64,000 nt of DNA from Colwellia psychrerythraea (GCF_000764185.1 NZ_JQEC01000011.1:248001-312000), one strand, 5' to 3'; positions 19,594-29,200 are shown, numbered from the stretch's first letter. Translations and numbers: made by a program. The notes: a model not told the origin generated them from the sequence alone.

Positions 19594-20937
19594 ATGTCAG
19601 CCCCAAAAGTACAGTTATTATTAACAGGTAATGAATTAATGACTGGTGATATTGTTGACAGTAACTCAGCGATGATGGCACAAATGCTAAAAGATCTTGG
19701 TCTTGAGGTTAACCGTAAAGTAACCGTGGCAGATGATTTAGCGCTACTAGTAAGTGAAATTACTTACATGGCGAGTACCAGTGACATATTAATCATTAAC
19801 GGCGGTTTAGGCCCTACAGTAGATGATTTAACCGCAAAAGCTTTAGCTCTCGCTATAGATGAACAACTTAGCCAGCACCCTCAAGCATTAACTCATTTAA
19901 CTAACTGGTGTCAACAAAGAGGCACAGAATTAAACGCACCCAATCTAAAACAAGCCATATTACCTAAAAACTGCCAAGTAATAGCTAACCGGACCGGCAG
20001 CGCCGTCGGTTTTTCAGTGCGCTTTAAAGATTGTGACATTTATTGTACTCCTGGCGTTCCTCATGAATTAAAAACAATGCTGAAGGAACAAATAACACCG
20101 ACTATAACTAAAAGCCTACCAAGTGACTTGGTCACCGAGGTAACTCGTCTACAGGTATTTGGTTTGGGAGAGTCAAGTTTACAAAAGTTAATTGATGAAC
20201 AATTACCAACATGGCCAGTAGAAATAGAACTAGGTTTTCGTGCCGGTATGCCATTGCTTGAAGTTAAACTGACTACAAATACCCATAAAGGCCTAGAGTT
20301 AAAAGCACTTTGGCTGAAAAAACTCGCTGACGTACTTGGCGAGCACTTAATCGCTGAAATTACAGGCAAGCCGAAATCATTAGCTGAGCACCTGCTCAAT
20401 ACCCTTCAACTACAAGGGTTAAAAATAACTACGGCTGAATCATGTACTGGCGGGCTAATTGCTAGTAAATTAACCGAAGTAAGCGGTTCATCATTAAGTT
20501 TTGAGGCCGGTTTTGTCACTTATAGTAACGAAATGAAAACGGCTATGCTTGATGTCCCTACCAATATTATTGAGCAGAATGGTGCGGTAAGTGAAGCTGT
20601 AGTTATCGCCATGGCAAAAGGGGCAATAATAAAATCCAATGCGGACCTTGTTATTGCTGTTTCTGGTGTTGCTGGTCCTAACGGTGGAACTGACGATAAA
20701 CCTGTTGGTACCGTGTGGATTGCTTGGGGCCGACTTAATAACATCAAAACTCTGTGTTTATTATTGCCCTATAATAGACTGCAATTTCAACACTTTGTCA
20801 CAGCTATAGGCTTAGACTTACTGCGTCGACTGCTACAAAACCTAACGTCAACACCAAATTATGTCATTGAAAGGGCATTTCAGCCTCGCCAACGTTTCAA
20901 GGATAAAGCACAAAACATTAACAACATTATCGACTAG
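19594..20937 (+). CDS. cinA: CinA-family protein (nicotinamide-nucleotide amidase)
   Basis: A 447-residue protein with the full CinA architecture. The N-terminal MoaB/MogA-like domain (about 5-170) has LLLTGNEL and NGGLGPTVDDLT, and the C-terminal amidase domain (about 285-440) has TTAESCTGG and AVSGVAGPNGGT. The C-terminal domain deamidates nicotinamide mononucleotide in pyridine-nucleotide salvage, and the N-terminal domain in several homologues hydrolyses ADP-ribose-type substrates. The last 25 residues are a basic tail beyond the usual end. The protein should be cytosolic. No operon partner is evident. Confidence 0.93.
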   Translation: MSAPKVQLLLTGNELMTGDIVDSNSAMMAQMLKDLGLEVNRKVTVADDLALLVSEITYMASTSDILIINGGLGPTVDDLTAKALALAIDEQLSQHPQALTHLTNWCQQRGTELNAPNLKQAILPKNCQVIANRTGSAVGFSVRFKDCDIYCTPGVPHELKTMLKEQITPTITKSLPSDLVTEVTRLQVFGLGESSLQKLIDEQLPTWPVEIELGFRAGMPLLEVKLTTNTHKGLELKALWLKKLADVLGEHLIAEITGKPKSLAEHLLNTLQLQGLKITTAESCTGGLIASKLTEVSGSSLSFEAGFVTYSNEMKTAMLDVPTNIIEQNGAVSEAVVIAMAKGAIIKSNADLVIAVSGVAGPNGGTDDKPVGTVWIAWGRLNNIKTLCLLLPYNRLQFQHFVTAIGLDLLRRLLQNLTSTPNYVIERAFQPRQRFKDKAQNINNIID

Positions 20938-21049
20938 AATAATATTACCAGCAGATAATTCATGCCTTAGTCATTGCTTAGTTTAGTAAAAATTTATATA
21001 TTAAGACTAATAATAAAGATAAATAAGAAATGCATATCAGGAGCCTATT

Positions 21050-21376
21050 TTGATAGAGAAAAATTTTATAACCAGCGGCCGTAATACAGTCATCCACAAA
21101 GTAAAAAAATTCGACTTACTTATTATCAATGGTGATAAGGCAGTGGTTATTGTCAGCCACCGTGGTATAGGTATTTATAAGGGAGAAATCCCGGCGAAAC
21201 GCTCAATTGCTAAAAAAGCTTATCAAGACATTGTTGATATTTCATCTGCGGATCTATTTGGTGAAGAGAAAACGTTATTATTTGTACAAGCACTTGATGG
21301 TATTGAATATAAGGTTGATTATTCAAAACAAGGTACTAATAGCTTTATTAAAATTCATCAAAACCACTACATGTAG
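21050..21376 (+). CDS. Hypothetical protein, 108 residues, TTG start
   Basis: I cannot assign a family. The start is a TTG at 21050: a strong AGGAG lies six bases upstream, and no in-frame ATG near it has such a site. The protein is basic, without membrane segments, and reads as mixed alpha/beta (FDLLIINGDKAVVIVSHRG, KTLLFVQALDGIEYKVDY). It precedes the FapA-like gene by about 115 bp on the same strand and may be expressed with it. Confidence 0.65.
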   Translation: MIEKNFITSGRNTVIHKVKKFDLLIINGDKAVVIVSHRGIGIYKGEIPAKRSIAKKAYQDIVDISSADLFGEEKTLLFVQALDGIEYKVDYSKQGTNSFIKIHQNHYM

Positions 21377-21491
21377 GTTCATTATATAAAGCCAGTTTTA
21401 TTCAGATATCACATAATAATTATATAACAAAAGAACAGCATCTACCCGTTATTTGGCTCAGCAGTACTTAACGGTTAGGGGAGCCCCCGTA

Positions 21492-23180
21492 ATGACCAAA
21501 GCCAGTTTAGTTTGCAACAAGAAAGACAATATCGATTTAGTTTTAGAGCCGATTAAAGGTGGCGATACTATTTCCGCTTTGACTATCAAAGAGCTTATTG
21601 CAGCATCAGAGTTTACGAAACTTAAAATTAGTAACAGTAATGTCAAAAATGCCGTTGCCGAGTTAAATGATGTGCTCAAACCTCTACAAGATAAAAAAAC
21701 CGGTAGAACTATACGTTACCAAATACTGGAACGTGTAGATGCAACAATCAATATAACAATAGAATCAGATGAAATGGGTGCTAAAGCTGAAATTACCAGC
21801 GCTCAAGGCGGTAAACACCTATCAGCGAAAGCTATTTTAAACGCAGCCCAAGAGGCTGGTGTTAAAAAAGGCTTTAGTAAAGAGCATTTAATACAACTTG
21901 CTCAGCTTGCTGCAAAAGAAGCTCCTAACAGCCAGGTTGATTTGCAAATTGCCACAGGGAAAATAGCCGTTAATGGTAAAGATGCCATCATCAAGCCACT
22001 GGTCGAAAGTGCACAAGCCCGTATCCTCAAACCTAAGAAACGTGAAGATGGCAGCGTCGACATGCGCGATCTCGGCGATATTATCTGTGTAAAAGTAGGT
22101 GATCCACTCGTGAAAAAAGTTCCTTTAACGCAAGGTGTGCAAGGTTATACTGTAACAGCCACACCTTTATCACCAGAGCCTGGCAATGATATCGAGCTAG
22201 TCGCTGGTGAAGGAACCAATATAAGTCCACAAAATATTAATATTTTGGTTTCTGAAAAAGTTGGTTTACCTAAGCTCATCAACAACGGCATGGAAGTTGA
22301 TGAAGTTTATAAGATAAAAGATGTTACCGTTGCCACAGGTAATATCAACTTTACTGGTAGCGTAATTATTGACGGGGATGTCACCGAAGGCATGAAAGTC
22401 ACGGCTTCAGGTGATATTACCGTCGGCGGTTTTGTCGAATCTGCAACCTTAGAAGCAGGTGGTGACATTACTATTTCAGGTGGCATTATTGGCCGAAAGC
22501 ATGATACTGAAAAAATGCAAATCACTGATATTACTATGAGTGTCAATATTAATGCCAAAGGCAGCATTTATGCAAAATATGGTCAATATGCTCAAATAAC
22601 TTGTGGCCAAGATGTTCGTATTGAAAACCAATTATTGCATAGTACTCTAGATGTTAATGGTCGATTGTGGATAGGAAAAGATGACAAAGCGAGCGGCAAA
22701 CTTATTGGTGGTTATACTAAAGCAGGCAGTTCAGTAAACGCCGGCATAATTGGCGCTACTGCTGGTAGTAACACCATAGTTAATTTTGAGCATAAAATTA
22801 TAAAATTTAAAGATGAAATTCATGAAACTGAAACTTTACTTAAGATAGAGTCTGATAAAACCAATGAATTAAAAACAGCGATAAAGAAATTAAAAAGTCT
22901 TCCTAAAGAAAAAGCAAAACCTGAATTACTCGCAAAAATAATGCCTACTTATCAATTTCATGCCAAACGTATGGGTGAGATACTCAATGATAAAAGCGCG
23001 CTTGAAGCTAGTTTACAAGATTATATGACCAGTGTTTATATTGAAGCTACAGAGAAGCTTTACCACGGTGTTGAGCTAATTGTTGGTGACTTTAATGACA
23101 GATCTCGTCGTGAATACGGCCCAAGTAAAATGATTTATCGTGAGCGAAAAATACTTATTGACCCGATAGTAAACACCTAA
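21492..23180 (+). CDS. DUF342/FapA-family protein
   Basis: A 562-residue protein of the FapA (flagellar assembly protein A, DUF342) family. The centre (about 270-410) is a polymer-forming beta-helix-like region with many Gly-rich turns (VTVATGNINFTGSVIIDGDV, ASGDITVGGFV, EAGGDITISGGIIG), followed by a Lys/Glu-rich coiled coil at about 440-510. I start it at the ATG at 21492, which has AGGGGAG about nine bases upstream; the frame runs back to a TTG at 21453 without a ribosome-binding site. No flagellar genes are adjacent, so a role in flagella or polarity is not supported by context. It is followed after 5 bp by the YggN-like gene. Confidence 0.85.
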   Translation: MTKASLVCNKKDNIDLVLEPIKGGDTISALTIKELIAASEFTKLKISNSNVKNAVAELNDVLKPLQDKKTGRTIRYQILERVDATINITIESDEMGAKAEITSAQGGKHLSAKAILNAAQEAGVKKGFSKEHLIQLAQLAAKEAPNSQVDLQIATGKIAVNGKDAIIKPLVESAQARILKPKKREDGSVDMRDLGDIICVKVGDPLVKKVPLTQGVQGYTVTATPLSPEPGNDIELVAGEGTNISPQNINILVSEKVGLPKLINNGMEVDEVYKIKDVTVATGNINFTGSVIIDGDVTEGMKVTASGDITVGGFVESATLEAGGDITISGGIIGRKHDTEKMQITDITMSVNINAKGSIYAKYGQYAQITCGQDVRIENQLLHSTLDVNGRLWIGKDDKASGKLIGGYTKAGSSVNAGIIGATAGSNTIVNFEHKIIKFKDEIHETETLLKIESDKTNELKTAIKKLKSLPKEKAKPELLAKIMPTYQFHAKRMGEILNDKSALEASLQDYMTSVYIEATEKLYHGVELIVGDFNDRSRREYGPSKMIYRERKILIDPIVNT

Positions 23181-23185
23181 TAGTT

Positions 23186-23986
23186 ATGACTTACCTTTCA
23201 ACGTTTAAATATTGCGGCTTCCTACTCGCTAGCCTGCCTTTGTGCCAGCAAGCGTACGCTCAACAATGCTCTATTAACCTAAACTATGGCGTTATTATCG
23301 ATCCTAAACATATTCGTATTGTTGATAAAGGTCAAACCCAGGTACAAATCAACCATAGCGAACAACTTTTTATTCGCGGACGAGAAATCGCCTTATCTAT
23401 TGAACAGCAGCAACTATTAAGTAAGTTCAGTGCAGGTATCCGACAGCAAGTCCCTGAAATAGTATCTATTGCTATTGAAGGTGTCGATATTGGGCTAAAA
23501 GCTGTTAACGAAGTTGTTGCAGGCTTAACCGGTGAAAACAGTGCTTCACAACAAAAAGTACAAGCTAAGTTTGATGAGTTAAAGTGGCGGATACGTGCAC
23601 GTTTTAACCAAAGTGCCAATAATTATTATATAGCCCCACAAGACTTAAATGATTTTGATGAAATGTTTGCAGGTGAGTTTGAACAAGAAATTGAAGCAAT
23701 GATTTCAACGTCTATTGGTACAATATTAGCTGCAGTAGGCCAATCGATTTTGTCAGACGATAGTAATAGTGAATACGGTGGTGAAACGCGGATAACTACC
23801 TTTGATAAGCGATTCTCAAACATTAGCAAAGGTTTAGAGTTAGAAGTCAGTGAAAGAGCAAAAGCGTTAGATAAAAAAGCAGCTATATTTTGCCAACAAC
23901 TGATTCAATTAGATGCAGTAGAAGCGCAGCTTCATCTAGCAATACCAGCATTAAAAGATTATAACCTTATCGAAACATCGAACTAG
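23186..23986 (+). CDS. YggN-like exported protein (DUF2884)
   Basis: A 266-residue protein with a signal peptide ending near AYA-QQC (residues 24-25), then a short beta-rich part (INLNYGVIIDPKHIRIVDKG) and a long alpha-helical body. This matches the YggN/DUF2884 family of gammaproteobacterial periplasmic proteins of unknown function. There are conserved-looking Cys residues near the mature N-terminus and near residue 237 (IFCQQL), possibly a disulphide. It starts 5 bp after the FapA-like gene, so translation is probably coupled. Confidence 0.75.
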   Translation: MTYLSTFKYCGFLLASLPLCQQAYAQQCSINLNYGVIIDPKHIRIVDKGQTQVQINHSEQLFIRGREIALSIEQQQLLSKFSAGIRQQVPEIVSIAIEGVDIGLKAVNEVVAGLTGENSASQQKVQAKFDELKWRIRARFNQSANNYYIAPQDLNDFDEMFAGEFEQEIEAMISTSIGTILAAVGQSILSDDSNSEYGGETRITTFDKRFSNISKGLELEVSERAKALDKKAAIFCQQLIQLDAVEAQLHLAIPALKDYNLIETSN

Positions 23987-24064
23987 TACAATAGCTATAC
24001 ACCCACCCCATAAATTTCAATTAACCTAGCTATTTCCAACTGTTAAATCTTTGCAAATAAAAAC

Positions 24065-24092
24065 CCCAAGATACTTAGCAAAGTAGCTTGGG
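24065..24092 (-). terminator. Hairpin between convergent YggN-like and ETF-QO genes
   Basis: CCCAAG (24065-24070) pairs with CTTGGG (24087-24092). On the minus strand the stem is followed by a run of T, making it a terminator for the ETF-QO gene; it may also stop the plus-strand gene. Confidence 0.6.
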
Positions 24093-24123
24093 TTTCATTA
24101 ATACGGTGATAAATTAGCGAATA

Positions 24124-25785
24124 TTACATGTTCGGATAGTTTGGCCCACCCGTTCCCTCAGGCGTAACCCAAGTAATATTCTGACTAGGGTCTTTAATAT
24201 CACAGGTTTTACAGTGAATACAGTTTTGCGCATTAATAACAAACTTATCACCTTCTTCGGTTTTCTCAACTTCATACACTCCAGCAGGACAATAAAGTTG
24301 TGCTGGCTCATTGTATTTAGTTAAATTTACCTTGATGGGAATATCGGCATCTTTAAGTTTTAAATGACAAGGCTGTTCTTCTTCATGGTTAGTATTTGAT
24401 AAAAATACTGAAGAGAGCTTATCAAAACTTAATTTATTATCCGGTTTAGCGTAATTAATAACAGGCATATCAGCGGCAGGTTTTAATTGAGCGTAGTCTA
24501 AACTGTCATCTTTAAAGTTAAACGGCAATTTACCGGCGAAAAAGTTTTGATCTAGAGTGTTATAAGCCCCACCTAACATGGTGCCAAATTTATGCATCGC
24601 CGGACCAAAGTTTCGAGTATTGTACAGCTCCCCATATAACCAAGAATCTTTATATAACTGGGTGAAGTTAGTTAAGTCTTGTTTACCTTCTGTCGCAACA
24701 GCATCACCACTTATCAATGCTTGTGCAATCGCTTCAGCTGCAATCATGCCCGATTTCATTGCTGTGTGATTGCCTTTAATCTTAGCAAAGTTAATGGTAC
24801 CTGCATCACAACCAACAAGTAGTGCGCCGGGCATAGTCATTTTAGGTAATGAATTAAAACCGCCTTTAGCCATAGCACGTGCGCCATAAGAAACACGTTT
24901 ACCGCCTGCTAAGTATTGGCTAATTTTAGGGTGGTGTTTGTAACGTTGGAATTCATCAAAAGGACTTAAGTGTGGGTTGCTATAACTTAAATCGACAATT
25001 AAACCGACAAAGACTTGATTGTTTTCCGCATGATAAAGATAACCACCACCGTTGGTATTTTTATCTAATGGCCAACCAGCAGTATGTACCACTAGTCCTT
25101 CTTGGTGTTTATCAGGGTCAATATCCCAAATTTCTTTAAAACCTAAACCATAATGTTGTGGCGAGCTATCTTTATCTAAGGCAAATTTTTCAATTAACTC
25201 TTTACCTAGATGACCACGACAACCTTCAGCAAAAACAGTGTATTTAGCACGTAACTCCATACCTGGCATAAACGAATCTTTTTCTTTACCTTCAGCATCT
25301 AAGCCCATATCACCGGTAGTAATACCGCCAACACTACCGTCATCATTATAAATAACACTTTGTGCAGGAAAACCAGGGAAAATTTCAACGCCTAACTGCT
25401 CAGCCTGCTCTGCTAACCAACGACAAACATTGCCCATGCTAACAATATAGTTGCCATCATTGTGCATGGTTTTTGGTACGGCAAAGCTCGGTAATTTAAT
25501 GCCTGAACTATCATTATTTAATAGGTAAATATCATCACCGGTAACTTTAGTCGTTAACGGTGCATTGCGTTCTTGCCAATCAGGAAATAACTCATTTAAA
25601 GACCTTGGTTCAAACACCGCACCAGAAAGAATATGAGCTCCGACTTCTGAGCCTTTCTCAACAACGCAGACCATTAGTTCTTGCTGTTTTTCTTGTGCTA
25701 GTTGCATCAATCGACAAGCCGTTGATAAACCAGCAGGCCCAGCTCCAACAATGACTACGTCAAATTCCATCGATTCGCGTTCCAT
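24124..25785 (-). CDS. Electron transfer flavoprotein-ubiquinone oxidoreductase
   Basis: Passes electrons from reduced ETF to ubiquinone in the inner membrane, linking acyl-CoA and other dehydrogenases to respiration. The 553-residue protein has the FAD dinucleotide motif VIVGAGPAGLS near the N-terminus and a C-terminal ferredoxin-like part with an isolated Cys (YCPAGVY) followed by NCIHCKTC, which supplies the 4Fe-4S ligands. I start it at the ATG at 25785, preceded by GGGAG at a good distance; the frame runs 22 codons further up without such a site. It is divergent from etfB-etfA, and the shared gap holds two PsrA-like operators. Confidence 0.95.
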   Translation of the reverse strand: MERESMEFDVVIVGAGPAGLSTACRLMQLAQEKQQELMVCVVEKGSEVGAHILSGAVFEPRSLNELFPDWQERNAPLTTKVTGDDIYLLNNDSSGIKLPSFAVPKTMHNDGNYIVSMGNVCRWLAEQAEQLGVEIFPGFPAQSVIYNDDGSVGGITTGDMGLDAEGKEKDSFMPGMELRAKYTVFAEGCRGHLGKELIEKFALDKDSSPQHYGLGFKEIWDIDPDKHQEGLVVHTAGWPLDKNTNGGGYLYHAENNQVFVGLIVDLSYSNPHLSPFDEFQRYKHHPKISQYLAGGKRVSYGARAMAKGGFNSLPKMTMPGALLVGCDAGTINFAKIKGNHTAMKSGMIAAEAIAQALISGDAVATEGKQDLTNFTQLYKDSWLYGELYNTRNFGPAMHKFGTMLGGAYNTLDQNFFAGKLPFNFKDDSLDYAQLKPAADMPVINYAKPDNKLSFDKLSSVFLSNTNHEEEQPCHLKLKDADIPIKVNLTKYNEPAQLYCPAGVYEVEKTEEGDKFVINAQNCIHCKTCDIKDPSQNITWVTPEGTGGPNYPNM

Positions 25786-25847
25786 AAGATCTCCCAGTGT
25801 GATTATATTTATATTTATATTTATTTTATAAAAGTTTATACTGTAAT

Positions 25848-25863
25848 TCAAACGTGCGTTTGA
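25848..25863. promoter_or_regulatory. PsrA-like operator 1
   Basis: Palindrome TCAAACGTGCGTTTGA with perfect seven-base arms. It fits the published PsrA consensus (G/C)AAAC-N2-4-GTTT(G/C). PsrA is a TetR-type repressor of fatty-acid oxidation genes. It lies 63 bp upstream of the ETF-QO start. Confidence 0.65.
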
Positions 25864-25866
25864 TAT

Positions 25867-25882
25867 TCAAACAAGTGTTTGA
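25867..25882. promoter_or_regulatory. PsrA-like operator 2
   Basis: Palindrome TCAAACAAGTGTTTGA, again with perfect seven-base arms, centred 19 bp from operator 1, close to two helical turns. The pair is positioned to control ETF-QO and perhaps etfBA. Confidence 0.65.
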
Positions 25883-25967
25883 TAGTATCTTATAACAGAT
25901 GCCCAAGCAAGACACTGTTATGAGCATTTATCTAGATTGTATCTTAGTTTAAAAGTTTTAACCAAGA

Positions 25968-26001
25968 TTACGTTGACGTTGACGTAAACCAAGGGTATCT
26001 T
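25968..26001 (+). promoter_or_regulatory. Promoter of etfBA with overlapping palindrome
   Basis: TTGACG (25973-25978), 17-bp spacer, TATCTT (25996-26001), 43 bp before the etfB ATG. A 20-bp inverted repeat with arms TTACGT (25968-25973) and ACGTAA (25982-25987) overlaps the -35 box. The ACGTAA arms recall LiuR-type sites, but the spacing is longer than I would expect, so the regulator is uncertain. Confidence 0.5.
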
Positions 26002-26043
26002 TTAGCTATTATTGTAAATTAACAAACCTTTTCAGAGGCTGCG

Positions 26044-26796
26044 ATGAAAGTACTAGTTCCGATTAAACGTGTTATTGACTATAACGTCAAAGTTCGAGTA
26101 AAACCCGATCATTCCAATGTAGATCTTGCCAATACAAAAATGGCGATAAACCCTTTTTGTGAAATTGCCATTGAAGAAGCTGTGCGTTTAAAAGAAGCTG
26201 GTACAGCAACAGAAGTAATTGCTATTTCAGTCGGTGATAAATCTTGCCAAGAGCAGTTACGTACTGCCCTAGCGCTAGGTGCGGATCGTGCTATACAAAT
26301 TGAAACTGATGAAAGTTTAGATGCATTAAACATAGCTAAATTATTACAAAAAGTGGTTGAAGAAGAGCAACCACAACTTGTTATTTTAGGTAAGCAATCT
26401 ATTGACAGTGATAACAACCAAACAGGCCAAATGCTTGCTGCATTAACAGGTATGCCACAAGGTACTTTTGCTTCAGTGGTAAAAGTAGAAGGCGATAAAG
26501 TTAATGTTACTCGTGAAGTAGATGGCGGTTTGCAAACAGTTGCGCTAAATTTACCCGCTATTGTAACGACAGATTTACGTTTGAATGAACCTCGTTATGC
26601 TTCATTGCCCAATATTATGAAAGCTAAACGTAAACCATTAGTGGTAAAACCAGCAGCAGATTTTGGTATCGATTTAACTGCGCGCACTAAATTATTAAAA
26701 GTTACCCCACCAGCAGAGCGTAAAGCAGGCATTGTGGTAGAAAGCATTGATGAATTAGTTGAAAAATTGAAAAATGAAGCCAAGGTGATCTCATGA
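26044..26796 (+). CDS. etfB: Electron transfer flavoprotein beta subunit
   Basis: The AMP-binding subunit of the ETF heterodimer, which collects electrons from acyl-CoA dehydrogenases and hands them to ETF-QO. The 250-residue protein has the family's N-terminus ([16 protein letters not shown]), the recognition region [19 protein letters not shown], and the signature [31 protein letters not shown]. Its last four bases overlap the etfA start (ATGA), so translation is coupled. Together with the divergent ETF-QO gene it makes the complete ETF branch. Confidence 0.97.
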   Translation: MKVLVPIKRVIDYNVKVRVKPDHSNVDLANTKMAINPFCEIAIEEAVRLKEAGTATEVIAISVGDKSCQEQLRTALALGADRAIQIETDESLDALNIAKLLQKVVEEEQPQLVILGKQSIDSDNNQTGQMLAALTGMPQGTFASVVKVEGDKVNVTREVDGGLQTVALNLPAIVTTDLRLNEPRYASLPNIMKAKRKPLVVKPAADFGIDLTARTKLLKVTPPAERKAGIVVESIDELVEKLKNEAKVIS

Positions 26797-27719
26797 GTAT
26801 TTTAGTAATTGTTGAACACGACAACAGCTCGTTAAAAGCTGAGACCCTTAAAACAGTAAACGCTGCACAAAAAATTGGTAGTGATATTACCTTATTAGTT
26901 GCTGGTTTTAATTGTCAAAATGTTGTTGAAGCAGCGACAAAAGTTAATGGCGTAAGCAAAGTATTAGTAGCTGACAATGCTGCTTATGAACATCAACTTG
27001 CTGAAAATGTTAGCTTATTAGTGACTGAATTAGCTTCTGATTACGAACATATCTTAGCTACAGCCTTAACAACCGGCAAAAACTTTATGCCGAGAGTTGC
27101 CGCTTTATTAGATGTTGCGCAAATTTCTGACATCATAGCTGTTGAAAGTAGCGACACTTTTGTTCGCCCTATCTATGCAGGTAACGCGATTTCAACAGTA
27201 CAAAGTCTAGATAGCAAAAAGGTTATAACAGTACGTACTACCGGTTTTGACGCCGTGGCTACTGACGGCAATGCTGAAGTGGTTACTTTAAACACAGTTA
27301 CCGATGCGGGTCTATCAAGTCATGTAAGTGACGAGTTGACTGTTTCTGAACGTCCAGATTTAGGCGCAGCGAGTGTAATAATCTCTGGTGGTCGCGGTAT
27401 GCAAAATGGCGATAACTTCAAGTTACTTGACGGTATTGCTGACAAACTTGGCGCTGCTATTGGCGCATCACGAGCTGCTGTTGACGCTGGTTTTGTACCA
27501 AACGATATGCAAGTTGGTCAAACAGGTAAAATAGTTGCACCTGACTTATATATTGCTGTCGGTATTAGTGGTGCTATTCAGCATTTAGCTGGTATGAAAG
27601 ACTCAAAAGTCATTGTTGCAATCAACAAAGACCCTGAAGCACCAATCTTCCAAGTTGCAGATTACGGTATTGTTGCTGACTTATTTGATGCTTTACCTGA
27701 GTTAGAAAGCAAACTATAA
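26793..27719 (+). CDS. etfA: Electron transfer flavoprotein alpha subunit
   Basis: The FAD-binding subunit of ETF. The 308-residue protein has the C-terminal FAD domain with [26 protein letters not shown], the [25 protein letters not shown] block and [10 protein letters not shown], all in the family order. It begins inside the stop of etfB (ATGA overlap) and is followed by a strong terminator, so etfBA is a two-gene operon. Confidence 0.97.
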   Translation: MSILVIVEHDNSSLKAETLKTVNAAQKIGSDITLLVAGFNCQNVVEAATKVNGVSKVLVADNAAYEHQLAENVSLLVTELASDYEHILATALTTGKNFMPRVAALLDVAQISDIIAVESSDTFVRPIYAGNAISTVQSLDSKKVITVRTTGFDAVATDGNAEVVTLNTVTDAGLSSHVSDELTVSERPDLGAASVIISGGRGMQNGDNFKLLDGIADKLGAAIGASRAAVDAGFVPNDMQVGQTGKIVAPDLYIAVGISGAIQHLAGMKDSKVIVAINKDPEAPIFQVADYGIVADLFDALPELESKL

Positions 27720-27790
27720 GATAAGTAAAAAACATTACTTTGTAGCCTTTATTTCAAATAGTGTTAAGCACAAAATAATGTTGATATAAT

Positions 27791-27823
27791 AAAACCACGC
27801 TTATGCAAATAAGACGTGGTTTT
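27791..27823 (+). terminator. Terminator of etfBA
   Basis: AAAACCACG (27791-27799) plus CTTAT pairs with ATAAG and CGTGGTTTT (ending 27823) around a small loop, then a T-rich tract. Confidence 0.8.
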
Positions 27824-27845
27824 ATTTTATCTAAAATATGTTTAG

Positions 27846-28115
27846 TAATACCAAGTTGATTAAATTCTTTCCCACTCAGCGAGAATTAAAGGGTTTAGAG
27901 GCAAGGCATTGATTAAAGATAATGGTTATTCCCTTGTCAAAATCAATAACGCCGCATATAAACCCTTTAAACTCGTCCTATGGGAGCTTACTCAATGCCC
28001 ACTAACATCGTTAAATTTATTTGGTTTAGAATGACTAGACCTAAACAAATCTGCCTTGTTAATGAACATTGAGTACAGCTCTGAGTTGAGGAGAAGTTTA
28101 ATCAAATTGGTATTA
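27846..28115. repeat. MITE-like element with terminal inverted repeats
   Basis: A 270-bp non-coding unit. Its ends are inverted repeats of about 22 bp with two mismatches: the left begins TAATACCAAGTTGATTAAA, and the right read on the other strand begins TAATACCAATTTGATTAAA. Inside is a nested inverted repeat (around AAGGGTTTAGAGGC and the later TAAACCCTTT). It has no transposase frame. It fills the gap between the etfBA terminator and yciH. Copies elsewhere in the genome would be needed to prove mobility. Confidence 0.6.
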
Positions 28116-28146
28116 TCCCAATCTGAATAATAGTATTGAGTGAGTT

Positions 28147-28545
28147 ATGAAAAATAGTTTATCTAGTTTAAGTGATTTAGCTGCTGCTTTTGGTAAAAAG
28201 CCAATTGAGCAAGGTAAGTCGGCGCCAACAAGTGATGATTCATTAGTCTATTCAACTGACAGTGGCCGCATTGACCAAAAAAAACAAAAAACAGTTACCC
28301 CAAGTGATGGTTTTGCTCGGGTTAGACGTGAAACTAAAGGCCGAAAAGGCAAAGGGGTTATTGTTATCAGTGGCTTAGGCTTAGATAGCAAAGCACTAAA
28401 AGAATTAGCAAAGAAATTAAAGAAAACCTGTGGCAGTGGCGGCTCAGTCGTTGGTGAAACCATTGAGGTTCAGGGCGATAAGCGTGACGTAATACAACAG
28501 GTTTTAGAAAAGGCAGGTTTTAATGTTAAATTTACCGGCGGTTAA
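28147..28545 (+). CDS. yciH: SUI1/eIF1-family protein YciH
   Basis: A 132-residue protein with a C-terminal SUI1 fold (about 55-130), the bacterial relative of eukaryotic initiation factor eIF1. Visible blocks are VRRETKGRKGKGVIVISGL, ELAKKLKKTCGSGGSV and IEVQGDKRDVIQQVLEKAGF. The N-terminal 50 residues are polar and probably disordered. In E. coli YciH affects start-site fidelity under some conditions but is dispensable. The gene is convergent with recR, 49 bp apart. Confidence 0.9.
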   Translation: MKNSLSSLSDLAAAFGKKPIEQGKSAPTSDDSLVYSTDSGRIDQKKQKTVTPSDGFARVRRETKGRKGKGVIVISGLGLDSKALKELAKKLKKTCGSGGSVVGETIEVQGDKRDVIQQVLEKAGFNVKFTGG

Positions 28546-28594
28546 ACCTTCCCACCGACTTCTGCCTTAGCGCTTTTTATCGACTATGAATAGG

Positions 28595-29200
28595 TTAAAG
28601 CTCATAAGCTTTTCTACCCGATAAGGCATGAGATAGCGTATTGCCATCAACAAACTCCAACTCACCTCCTACAGGTACACCATGCGCTATTCTAGATATA
28701 TTGACTTGGTATTGCTGAGCAAGTTCGGCAATAAAGTGTGCTGTAGCCTCCCCTTCTACCGTAGGGTTTGTTGCTAAGATAACCTCACTAAAGTGACCAG
28801 TAGCAAATTGCTTGGCTAATATATCTAAGCCTAAGTCATCTGGACCAATTCCATCAATGGGCGATAAGTGCCCCATCAGCACAAAATACTTACCAAAGAA
28901 TTCACCTGTTTGCTCTATGGCAATAACATCACCCGGCGTTTCAACAATACATAAAGTAGTAGAAAGTTGCCGTTTTGGACTTTGACAAATTTCACATAAG
29001 GCTTCTTCGGTAAAATTACGACATTCTTGGCAATGGCCAATATCAGTCATCGCCTTTGCTAGAGTTTTGGCAAGTTTACTGCCGCCACGTCGGTTACGCT
29101 CAAGTAACTGAAAGGCCATGCGTTGTGCTGACTTTGCGCCAACACCAGGTAAACACTTTAGTGAATCAATTAACTCTTGCACAAGTGGACTAAATTTCAT
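28595..29200 (-). CDS. recR: Recombination mediator protein RecR
   Basis: Works with RecF and RecO to load RecA at gaps. The 201-residue protein has the helix-hairpin-helix region [17 protein letters not shown], a four-Cys zinc finger (C57, C60, C69, C72), a Toprim domain ([16 protein letters not shown], then the [13 protein letters not shown] block) and a C-terminal Walker-like tail ([12 protein letters not shown]). In many gammaproteobacteria recR directly follows ybaB and dnaX. Here the same strand and order are kept, but ybaB lies about 32 kb away, beyond the sugar island. Confidence 0.97.
   Translation of the reverse strand: MKFSPLVQELIDSLKCLPGVGAKSAQRMAFQLLERNRRGGSKLAKTLAKAMTDIGHCQECRNFTEEALCEICQSPKRQLSTTLCIVETPGDVIAIEQTGEFFGKYFVLMGHLSPIDGIGPDDLGLDILAKQFATGHFSEVILATNPTVEGEATAHFIAELAQQYQVNISRIAHGVPVGGELEFVDGNTLSHALSGRKAYEL

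Noticed and set aside
21207..21389. Overlapping plus-strand frame within the 108-residue gene
   Set aside because: No ribosome-binding site; the frame with AGGAG and TTG explains the region better.
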